DNA from: Anaeromyces robustus
Lineage: Eukaryota > Neocallimastigomycota > Neocallimastigomycetes > Neocallimastigales > Neocallimastigaceae
Direction of reading: 5' to 3'
DNA: 64,000 nt
NCBI GenBank assembly: GCA_002104895.1
Contig: MCFG01000210.1
Coordinates: 1-64,000, forward strand
The translations under genes were made by a program, and so were the position numbers. The notes beneath the pieces were generated by a model that was not told the origin of the DNA, did not search any database, and was given only the letters and a program-made list of their open reading frames with translations. Of this stretch, positions 39,605 to 52,115 are shown piece after piece. The number at the start of each line of letters is the position of its first letter. Positions within the stretch are counted from its first letter, which is position 1.

Positions 39605-40965
39605 TATAATTTTAATATTAAATTAATTAGTTAATATTAAATATTAAATAATTGTATATATTTTAATAGGTTGAAATTCAAGTAGAAATTGAAGATATGG
39701 ATGATCAAGATATTATGGATTTACAAAATCTTGTATTCAAGATGGAAAAGAATGATGTAGATGAAAATGATTTAGAAGAAAAACATGAAGAACCAATATC
39801 TAACATACTTGATTTTGATGATTTAAATGATAACATTGAAGATGGATTTTTATTTGATGAACTTACAGAAGAAGACAGTAATGTTAAAGGAATGGTTGAA
39901 AAGTTAGATGGTATGCTTAATATCTTATTTGATTATATATTAAAATTAAGTAATGAAGAAAGGGATGACATGTTTGAAATTTTAATGGAAATCTTTCAAA
40001 AAACTATTCTTCCAACTCATAATTCACGTTATACACAATTTCTAATTTTCTATTTATGCTCATTCTCACCAGTATATGTTAATAATTTTGTTTGCTTATT
40101 AGCTCAAAAAGTTTTAACTCCTTCAGTACCAAGTGTAATTCAAGTAGCTTCAGCTGCATATATTTCAAGTTTTATTGCTAGAGCAAAATATATGGAAATT
40201 GGTCCAGTAAAAACAATGTTACAACTTTTAACTCGTTTTTCTTTAAATTATATAGATCAAAATGAACATCGTATTGGTTCTGTCCTTAACCCAAAACATT
40301 ATATGATATTTTATAGTGTAGTTGAAGCTATTATTTTAATATTTTTATATCGTTGGAGATCGTTAATGGAAACAGAAGGTAATGGAATTACCTATGGTCA
40401 ATTACCACCTGAATTAAAAGGTTTAGATCGTATTATTCAATCAAGATTTAATCCATTAGTTGTATGTAATCGTGGTTTAGTAGAAGAATTTGCTAAATTA
40501 ACACATAATTTAGAAATTATGTATTGTTATTCTATCTTTGAAAATAAAAACTATTCATTTATTAAAAAACATAAATCAAAAAAATCAAGTAAACGTCCAA
40601 AAATTAAAATGCATGATCTTAAAGGAAGTGATGAAGATGATGAAGATGATGAAGATAATGATAATAATGATGATGATAGTGAAGATTATGATGATGAAAA
40701 TGAAGATACCGAAGAAGAAGAAGATGATGATGATGATGAAGATGAAAATGAAAATGAATTACCAGAAACACTTTTACCATTTGAACCATATCAATTAAAG
40801 AATTCTTGTCATTTTATAGAAAATATTTATCAAAATTGGACTCCAATTTCTAATGATGAAGATGATAGTGATATTGAAAGTGACGTTACTGATAATATAT
40901 TAGCTATGTCAATATCACCAATGGCACCACCTGCATTTAATTGGATTAATAATTATCCAGCTTAA
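36859..40965 (+). CDS. RRN3: RRN3 / TIF-IA, RNA polymerase I initiation factor
   Basis: Four exons, 36859-36975, 37110-37398, 39221-39504 and 39670-40965, give about 661 aa, close to human RRN3 (651). RRN3 binds Pol I and joins it to the rDNA core factor to start rRNA synthesis. Family marks are DINWVTRSSDFAIVYSQFLE, HAVLKRIISLIPSGPSFL, FPDKFQDTKYQLWYLKNILR, NILFDYILKLSNEERDDMFE, FCLLAQKVL-type text near VCLLAQKVLTP, VIQVASAAYISSFIARAKYM and FNPLVVCNRGLVEEFAKL. The acidic loop in the middle (DENDLEEKHEE...) and the strongly acidic stretch of Asp/Glu near 590 are typical low-complexity inserts of this family. The protein ends PPAFNWINNYPA. The second-last intron (37399-39220) is 1822 nt, far longer than any other intron in the window. 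The start ATG begins exon 1, which is in frame with the HEAT-repeat body. Confidence 0.95.
37865..37936. repeat. Perfect 33-bp inverted repeat (hairpin), 6-nt loop
   Basis: The left arm 37865-37897 and right arm 37904-37936 are exact reverse complements (arm starts AATAATCTTTTTATATATAA and ends AATACTTTT). The loop is AAGTAT. It lies inside the RRN3 intron. Confidence 0.95.
38340..38365. repeat. Perfect 26-bp palindrome
   Basis: The half site TTTTTGTCAGTGT is followed by its exact complement. Its centre, GTCAGTGTACACTGAC, is richer in G and C than the intron around it. Confidence 0.9.
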
Positions 40966-41612
40966 ATTTTTTTTTTAAAAAAAAAAATTATTCTTTTTAT
41001 CAAAAATTTTTATTTAATTTATTGGGTTATGATGTTAATTATAATTTTAAGCACACAAAATAATTTAGAAACAATAGACATTATATTAAATCAAACTTTA
41101 AAAATACTAACATATTAGTTTATTATTAATTATTTTTTTTTTTAAAAAAAATATCTTAATCATTAGTAAATTAAATAATATTAATATTATAGATGTGATT
41201 TACTTTTAATTTTTAGTTTGGTTATTTAAATTTTTATCATTTAAAATATTATTAAAAAAAAAAAGATTATTTATTCTGAAGTATTTATTTTTTTTTTTTA
41301 AAAATACCCTTTTTTATAAGATATGTAGTATTTAATTTTAATATACCATTACAATAATTTAATAAAATATATAAAATTAAAATAATAACAATTCTTTATT
41401 TCTTCAAGAAAAAAAGAAATATAGTACCTTTTTTTTTTTATTTTTATTTTTATTTTTTATTTTTACTTTTATTTTTACTTTTTTTTTTATTTTTTTTTTT
41501 TATTTTTATTTTTTATTTTTTTTTATAATTTATTAGATATTGAAAAAATTTGTAAATATATATTACAATAAAATAAATAATATATTTTTTGTTTAAGACT
41601 TTGTATATATAA

Positions 41613-41643
<31 letters not shown>

Positions 41644-41851
41644 TATTTTTTTTTTTAATGTATAAATATAAATATATGTTTATAGTTAATACTTTGATTT
41701 GATAGTTTTTTTTTCCTTTGCTATTTATATATTCAATAAATTAAAAGTTTATGAGCGTTTTGTAGTTTCTAGTTTCTATTTTTTTAATTTTTTTGAGTTA
41801 TTTCTTAATATTTGCTATTATTATTTTTTATGGAATATATATATTTGTATT
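40966..41851. other. Convergent 3' intergenic region, RRN3 and DYNLT2B
   Basis: AT-rich, with T-rich pentamer/hexamer runs (TTTTTA) at about 41430-41525 and an ATT run at about 41614-41647. No gene is seen. Confidence 0.65.
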
Positions 41852-45160
<3,309 letters not shown>

Positions 45161-46643
45161 ATGGCCAATTTATTACGTGAAAGATCTTTATTAGCTTTAA
45201 TTGGTGATGAAGTAAATATATGTTGAATAAAAAATAATCGAGAAATCATTTATTATATGAAAATTTTTGGGCACTTTTAGAAATAATGAATCACATTTAA
45301 ATTTATAATTAATATATAAATTGAAAATTCCAACATTCCAACAGTTATATATGAATAATAATTTTAAAATATTATAAAATCCTGGGTAGTTTGAATTATA
45401 CTTTTGAAAATTTATTTAAAAAAGATACTATATGAATTATTCTTTTGAAAAATTATTTAAATAAAGATACGATAATAAATAAACAATTGTAAATATAAGA
45501 ATCAATAATAATTTATTCATCAAATATGAAAATAAAAATTCAAGTTCTATTATTTATAAGATGTTAACATGTTGCAATTTATATGTATAATATATCAAAA
45601 AATATAATATATTTCGATAAATTTTTAGCAAAAGAATCTAAAACATACTATATATTATTAATTAATAAATACCATATGATAATAGTATTAATAAATAATT
45701 ATTGTTTATTAATAAAGATATTAATAATTCAATTATATATAAAAGTAATTTAATTAACAATTATATAATAAAAATATAAAAGAATTTTAAAAGTGTTTTA
45801 AGACACAAATTTACATTATATATTTATAATATTTTACTATTCATTATTATTAATATTCATTTAATAAATACCTATATAAAATAACTTTTCATATATAAAT
45901 TAAAATTATAATATATTAAATATAAACTTATAATGTATATTAAATAAAAATTATTATATTATTATAATAACATCATTTAAATTTTAATTTAATAGGATAC
46001 CGTTACTGGTTTATTATTAGCCGGTATTGGTCACATTGATACCAAACAAAAGTCAAACTTTTTAATTGTTGACAGCAGTAAGTTATTTATAATCAGATTT
46101 ATATGAATAGAAAAATATATATCATATATAATTATATATTAATTTATTAATAATTCTTTTTTAAAAAAAATTAAATAATACACAGAAACTCCATTAGCTA
46201 CTATTGAAGAAACTTTCATTGAATTCACTCACAGAAAGGATATTGCTATTGTTCTTATCAATCAACATGTAAATATATTGAAAAAATTAATAAAATTATT
46301 ACCTTTTATAACATATATGTATTGTATAATTGAAATATTATTGTAATAAATAATAATAATATTTATAATTAAAACTAAAAAATAAAAAGGTTGCTGATAT
46401 GATTCGTCAATTAGTTGATGAACATGACCAAGCTTTCCCATCTGTTCTTGAAATTCCATCTAAGGATCACCCATATGATCCAGCTAAGGATTCTGTCTTA
46501 AAGAGTAATTTATAATAAATTTTTACTTTTTTTTATATTATTTTTAAAAATTTCATTAATATTAAAAATATATATTTCTTAACTTAATATTTAATGGTTT
46601 CATATAAACAGGAGTTCAAAGACTTACTGGTGACTATAACTAA
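45161..46643 (+). CDS. VMA7: V-type ATPase subunit F
   Basis: Five exons, 45161-45211, 45996-46077, 46186-46268, 46390-46504 and 46612-46643, give 120 aa, the usual length of Vma7/ATP6V1F. The protein begins [17 protein letters not shown] and continues [44 protein letters not shown] and [20 protein letters not shown], ending VQRLTGDYN. The [14 protein letters not shown] and PS-LEIPSK-HPYDP patterns are diagnostic. Subunit F lies in the central rotor of the V1 sector and links ATP hydrolysis to proton pumping at vacuole and endosome membranes. Intron 1 is long (784 nt). Codon use is somewhat richer in C and G at third positions than the neighbouring large genes, as expected for a highly expressed housekeeping gene. 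Confidence 0.97.
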
Positions 46644-47570
46644 GAAAGTTAAACATTCAATTTTAAGAATTATGAATTCAATAAAAAAAGCCAATATAAT
46701 ATTAATAAAATACACAATATTAAATAAAATAATAAAAGCATACATATAAAATAAAAATAAGATAAAAATATAAAAAAAAAAAAGAAAAAAATATAATAAA
46801 AGGCAAAGAATAAAAACACAAAACTAATTTAAAATAAAAAATAAATAAAATAAAAAATAAATAAAATAAAAAAATAAATAAAAATAAAAATAAAAATAAA
46901 AATAAATGAAAAAACCAGATAATTAAATAATGCAAATAAAACAAAATACTACAGTATAATATATAATACAAACAAAAAGTAATATATATATATATTTAAA
47001 AACAATAAAAATAATAATCTCATAATAGATATTTTATAATATTAATAAAATTAAAAAAAAAAAATTCAAAAAAAGAATTATTAAAAGATTTTTAAATTTA
47101 TAAATTTTTTTTTTTTAAAAAAAAAAAATTTATAATAATTTCTTTATATAATTTAATAAATATTTTTTATTAAAAATAAACTTTTTTTTAATAACAATAT
47201 ATATATTGAAATATGCATATAAGGAAAACGGAAAACAAAAAAAAAAAAAAAATCAAAATATTAATATGTTTAGGAATATAATTATATTAAAGGTTTATGG
47301 AAGATAAAACAAAAAAAAAAAAAAAAAATAAGATATTAATTACATTAATATTATATTTTTTATTTTTTTATAACTATATATATATTATTAATTTTTATAT
47401 ATACCTATATATATTTTAAATATCTTATATTTATATATATTGTATTAAATATATATATAATAGTATTAATTAAAATTTATTTATTTTATTATTCAATGAT
47501 GGATTTTTAAATTAGTAAGGGTATTTTTAGTCTAATATAATATATAGAATTATTATGATTATTTTATTTT
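46644..47570. other. Convergent 3' intergenic region, VMA7 and vasohibin
   Basis: No gene is seen. It is A-rich (AAAATA pentamer/hexamer runs at 46745-46910) with paired T/A runs near 47106-47130 that could form a hairpin. Confidence 0.6.
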
Positions 47571-49609
47571 CTATAAAGTTTTGGAAACTTCATCAATGGT
47601 GTTTAACCAATATTTATCAGTACATTTTATAACTGCATGCTTTTATATATATATATATTGAAAAAATAATGAAAGTTTGAAATTTCATTAAAGAAAGAAT
47701 TAATATGATAAATTAAAAAAAAAATAAAAAAATAAAAATAAAAAAAGAAGAAGAAAGTAAAAGGAAAAAAGAATAAAAAATAGTAAATTAAAGATTTAAT
47801 GTTTTACCTTCCATACAATTTTTTCACTAAAAAATACTTCATGTGGAATTTTATAACCAATTTTTACTTCCATTAATGTATGATTATCTTTTTGTAGTAA
47901 AATAATAATAATAATTATAGATATTATTATTATATATTTATATTTATATAAAGGGAATATATATATATATAAAAGGAATATTTATTAAATACAAAGTATT
48001 TTTGTATATTAAAGATGTAGTATTAAATTTTTAAAATTATTTTTAGAAAATTCAATTATTAATTTAATAATTACGTCTTCGATAAGCTTTTTTATAATCT
48101 AATATTAAATCTGAATATTTTATAAATATATATATATATATTATTTTTTTTATTATTATTCATAAATTATTTTTTTTTTAATTTTTTTTTAATATATGTT
48201 AAAAGAGATATAGTTAATTGATATATTGGTATTGGTTTTAAAAGTTTTATATATATTAACCTTTTAATGTCTAATAAAATATATATATATATATATGTGT
48301 GTATTTTATATAAATATATAAATAAGTTAAAAATAAGAATAAGATGAGTAAAATTTAATTACATAGTTAATATTTTTATTATTATTATAATTATTTTTTT
48401 ATTATTATTATTTTTAAATATATATATATATTTAATTTATACTTTATACACTGGTTCTTTCCAATGTAAATCATCTTTTCTTGAAAGTCCTATAGCACCA
48501 TATTTTCCTCGAATTTTAATAGCTAATACAATATGTCGATAAATTTTTACATGTGCCTCTGATTTAAATGATAATGAAAATCTTTCAACTAAAGGTAAAC
48601 TATTAGTCAGATATGTAAGATTTTTTTTAAAAAAACAATTATAATAAAAGTTAAAGAAATTTTCTCTATTTTTTAAAAAAATTTTTTTTTCCAATTAATT
48701 TCATAATAAATAATAATATTAAAAAAAAAAAAAAAAAAAAAAAAGGATATATTCCAAGTATTGTTGCTTCCAAACATTTAATTGGTAATCCTGTATTTAT
48801 CATTAATTTTGCCATTCTCATTAATGAATTATATGAAGAAGATTTATTTATTTCAAAAAATGGTATTCCCAAATTATTATAACCAAGTTCGCTTATATAT
48901 TGTTCTATTAATAATTTATTTTTAATTAATAAAAAGGAAATTATTTAATAATTTCTTTTCATTTTTATAAAAAAAAAAAAAAAAAACTTTTTTTTATAAA
49001 CAATAATTATAATAATAATGATAATTTACGTATTCTTCTCAATTTAACCATTGATGGTTCATCATTAGATATTCCCAGAACTGGTTTTTTTGGAATGCTA
49101 TAAATATTTTTTAATGTATGACTTTGTTTAAATGCATCTAAAGATTTAAAATTCTCTAATAATGATATAAATCCATCAATTGATTTTATTTTTATAATCT
49201 CTTATAATATATACATAAATAATAAATGTAAATGAAATCTTTTTAATTTTTTTTTATATTATATATATATATATGTATAGAATATTATTCAAATTTTAAA
49301 TATATATATACCACTATTGTCACATATTGGATTATTTGTATCAATATTTCGAATAATTAATAATAAATCTTGATAAGGTTTTTCATTAATTTCACATTTT
49401 TTAATTTCATTTTCTTTAAAACATGAAAATGGAAAACTATCTTTCATTTTTAAAAAACCATCCATTACAGTATCTTTCTGTTTTAATTTATAGAAATTAA
49501 TCATTTTTTTAACAATAATATTTATTTTTTCCTTCGGGTATTCATTTTCAATTTTTTTATATAAGGAATTCATAAATGTATTTGAAAGATATGGAGAAAG
49601 GTCTTCCAT
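47571..49609 (-). CDS. VASH: Vasohibin, tubulin tyrosine carboxypeptidase
   Basis: Eight exons: 49312-49609, 49030-49200, 48751-48904, 48443-48614, 48261-48270, 48075-48110, 47808-47887, 47571-47639. They give about 329 aa (animal VASH1/2 about 355-365). The core reads GIPFFEINKSSSYNSLMRMA, LPIKCLEATILGIY, LTNSLPLVERFSLSF, YRHIVLAIK and KYGAIGLSRKDDL, matching vasohibin nearly word for word. The catalytic triad is Cys200, His235, Ser252; the gaps of 35 and 17 equal those of human VASH1 (169, 204, 221). The family removes the C-terminal tyrosine of alpha-tubulin, usually with a small partner, SVBP, which I do not see here. The C-terminal part (DLILDYKKAYRR, then SEKIVWK) also aligns. Intron 3 is AT-AC, the others GT-AG. 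The N-terminal 150 residues are not recognised. Confidence 0.93.
48261..48270 (-). other. VASH: 10-nt microexon of vasohibin
   Basis: Minus strand: ATTAG, exon ACATTAAAAG, then GTTAAT. It follows the phase-0 exon ending TAT AAA and supplies Thr-Leu-Lys plus the first base of Asp, giving YKTLKDLILDY where animal vasohibins read FRTLSELVLDF. Without it the flanking exons do not share a frame. Confidence 0.85.
48615..48750 (-). other. VASH: Probable U12-type AT-AC intron in vasohibin
   Basis: On the minus strand the intron begins ATATCCTTTT, the exact U12 AT-AC donor consensus, and ends TCTTAC. The join GGA AT / A TAT CTG ACT restores LGIYLTNSLP. No GT-AG pair nearby keeps both the catalytic Cys block and the LTNS block. 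A U12-like branch site TTTCTTTAAC (about 48650-48659) lies 36 nt from the 3' end, farther than usual. Confidence 0.75.
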
Positions 49610-50333
49610 TTTTTTTAAATATATATGAAATATTATAATTTATATCACCTTTTCTTATATATAATTATATATAGATATTTTAGATAGTATTCTTATTTTA
49701 TGTATATAAAAATAAAAATAAAAAAAAAAAAATGTCAAGTATTAATATCAACCATTAATATATATATATATTTAATAATAATTATTATTGTTATATCAAA
49801 AGTTAAAAATTAGTAATTAACTATTTTCATTATAATTGAATATATATTAATATAATATTTTTAATTAGTTCAATATATAATTATATATTTGTATATATAT
49901 TAATGGAATATTTTTTAAATAATAAAAAAGCTTTTTTTAAAATTTTTAGGTTTTAAAAAATCAAGGTTATTATGAAAAATAAAGATAAAAAAAAATTTTT
50001 ATTTCGGTAGTTTTAAATATAATCGTTATGAAATAATAATGATAAATAATAAAAGTAGTAATAATAGGAATAATCATTTAATTTTTGATTATTATTACTA
50101 TTATTATGAATATATATATATATATATAAAATAGGAATTTATTTTAATATTAATGTTTTCTTGGTATTGATATTATATTTCCCTCGAATTAAACTAAAAT
50201 ATAAACATATAAAGAAAAAAATTTAATATATTATTTCCCCCATAATTTGATTATACTAGATAATAGTTTTTTCTTTTCGATATAAATTTTTTAAAGAATA
50301 GATTTATATATAGATATTTTAGAGTAGTTTTTT

Positions 50334-50500
50334 TTTTTTTTATGGCACACAATTTGTACGTCACTTTTATTGAATTTAAATAATAAAATACATGAATCAT
50401 AAAAAAACACATAATGAAAAAAATGATACTAAAAAAAATAAAAAAACCAGTAATATATTATAGATAATAATAAATAATACTGGAGGGAAAAAAAAATAGT
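50334..50500 (-). repeat. Direct-repeat copy L, resembling a polyadenylated 3' end
   Basis: Read on the minus strand it has CCTCCAGTATTATTTATTAT, then TGTGTTTTTTTATGATTCAT, then TTCAATAAAAG, about 25 nt more and a run of about 16 A. This is the layout of a cDNA 3' end with poly(A) signal and tail. A diverged copy lies at 51166-51360 in the same orientation. Confidence 0.7.
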
Positions 50501-50570
50501 ATAATAATATTTAAAAACAATAAATCCATACAAGCCCTTAATTCTAAATATAGAATTAAAGTAAAATTGA

Positions 50571-50815
50571 TCTATCCTATTCTACTAGGGTCGGAAATAG
50601 GATCGGCATTTGCCCTACTAGGCTGTCCTACTGTGTTATCAGCATTGACGTTCCTGGAGAGGTTGGTTTTAAATTTATTGAACAATATATGTTGTCTTTT
50701 ACCTCTTCTGAGGACCTGTACTTCCATTCATTTGGAATGCTCAGAAGAGGGTAAATGCCTGTCGATACATGGCGACGTTAAGGGCATTTTATGAAGTCTC
50801 CTCAATAATTGTTCT
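50571..50815. ncRNA. Candidate structured RNA or remnant: G+C-rich island with nested stems
   Basis: I count about 95 G or C in 230 bases (41%) in 50581-50810, against flanks that are nearly all A and T. Stems: 50574-50581 with 50596-50603 (8 bp perfect); 50698-50712 with 50740-50755 (15 bp with one bulged G), enclosing 50725-50729 with 50735-50739; and 50753-50759 with 50783-50789 (7 bp), enclosing 50761-50764 with 50773-50776. The longest open frame is 75 codons and resembles nothing I know. It matches no snRNA, SRP, RNase P or tRNA signature I could recall. The strand is undecided. It may be a retroposed fragment, given the flanking poly(A)-like repeats. Confidence 0.35.
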
Positions 50816-51165
50816 TTTTTCTAATAATATGTATAAGCTGGATATGCAGGAAATGAGTTATTTGTATTTTCTTTTAAATTTACCTTTCATGTATTTCTAT
50901 ATATTATCACTGTATGAATCCATTGTAATTGCTTTAATTATTGTATGAGCTTGATTCACTCAAAAGCATGTGCTTATACTTTATTAGAATTTAGATTAGT
51001 TATTTTTGAGTTCTTCACCTATAACTTTTTTTTTATTTTTCATGAATTTTAGAGTAGGATTAATCATTATTTAAAATAATTAATTTAAATTAAAATTACC
51101 TATGAAATATAAAAGTAATAAAAGATACAAAAGAATCTAATAAAATTTATTACAGATATTAATTT

Positions 51166-51360
51166 TTTTTTTTTTTTTTTTTTTTTGTTTTATTTCTTTT
51201 TTTGTTCTTAAGTAAAATTTTCTTTATTGAGTTTAATATTAATATACATGAATCATAAAAAAACACAAAATAAAAAAGAAAAAAAAAAACAGTTAAATAT
51301 TATAGATAATAATGAATAATACTGGAGGGTATAAAATAATATAATACTGGAGGATATAAA
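51166..51360 (-). repeat. Direct-repeat copy R, resembling a polyadenylated 3' end
   Basis: Minus strand: two copies of CCTCCAGTATTAT, then ATTATTATCTATAATAT, TGTGTTTTTTTATGATTCAT, CTCAATAAAG and an A-rich tail of about 20. It matches copy L over most of its length with scattered changes. Confidence 0.7.
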
Positions 51361-52021
51361 GTAGTATAGATAGTATTACTATACACAAAAACAAAAGATT
51401 AAAAAAAGAAAAAAATTTTTTATTTTATTTTTTTTTTTTTAACTTTAATTTTATTAATATTATATGTCTTTAATTTTTACAATATTTAATATTTTATATA
51501 TGATTTTTATTATGATATTTATCCCCTTTTTTTTGGATAGTTGGATTAATAATATTTATATTAAAAAATATTTATTACTATATTATTTATTAATTTTTAT
51601 ATTTATAATTGTAATTTTATTCGATATTTTTTAGTTAATAGATTTATTATTTTACAATAAAAAAAAAATATAATAAATATATATAGTAATAAAAATACAT
51701 ATTATTATAGTATTTTTATTAATATATATATTATTTGTTTTTGTTTTTATTTTATATTTTTTTTTTTTTTTTTTCGTTAATGTTAATAATAATTATTATA
51801 TTATTATATTTTATATTAATAATATTATAAATTATTATGATTGCGATTTGATATTATATTGTATAAAAGGTTATAGTTGATCTTTAAAAATATATAAAAT
51901 AGAAAGATCATAATTTCAAGATAGATTAATTATTTATATATTATAAAAAAAAATTATTTTTTAAAATTTTTAATTTAATTAATAATTATAATTAAATTTT
52001 AAAAGATATTGAAAATTAATA

Positions 52022-52023
52022 AG

Positions 52024-52092
<69 letters not shown>
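52022..52092. repeat. (ATT)n microsatellite
   Basis: About 23 pure ATT units, directly 3' of the PB1-gene stop codon. Confidence 0.95.
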
Positions 52093-52115
52093 TATTATTT
52101 AATTATAATCCCTTT

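Larger units (their letters stand above)
49610..52115. other. Intergenic region between vasohibin and the PB1 gene
   Basis: Both flanking genes run on the minus strand. The region includes a pair of direct repeats, a G+C-enriched structured island between them, T tracts, and an (ATT)n array at about 52022-52092 next to the PB1 gene's stop codon. Confidence 0.7.

Noticed and set aside
48666-48872. Reading vasohibin exon 3 through the poly-T tract as coding (poly-Phe)
   Set aside because: The conserved LTNSLP text resumes after the tract in another frame, and a U12 donor lies exactly at the end of homology.
50567-50794. 75-codon open frame in the G+C-rich island
   Set aside because: No resemblance to a known family, no Kozak-like or splice support, and the region is better explained by RNA stems or a remnant.
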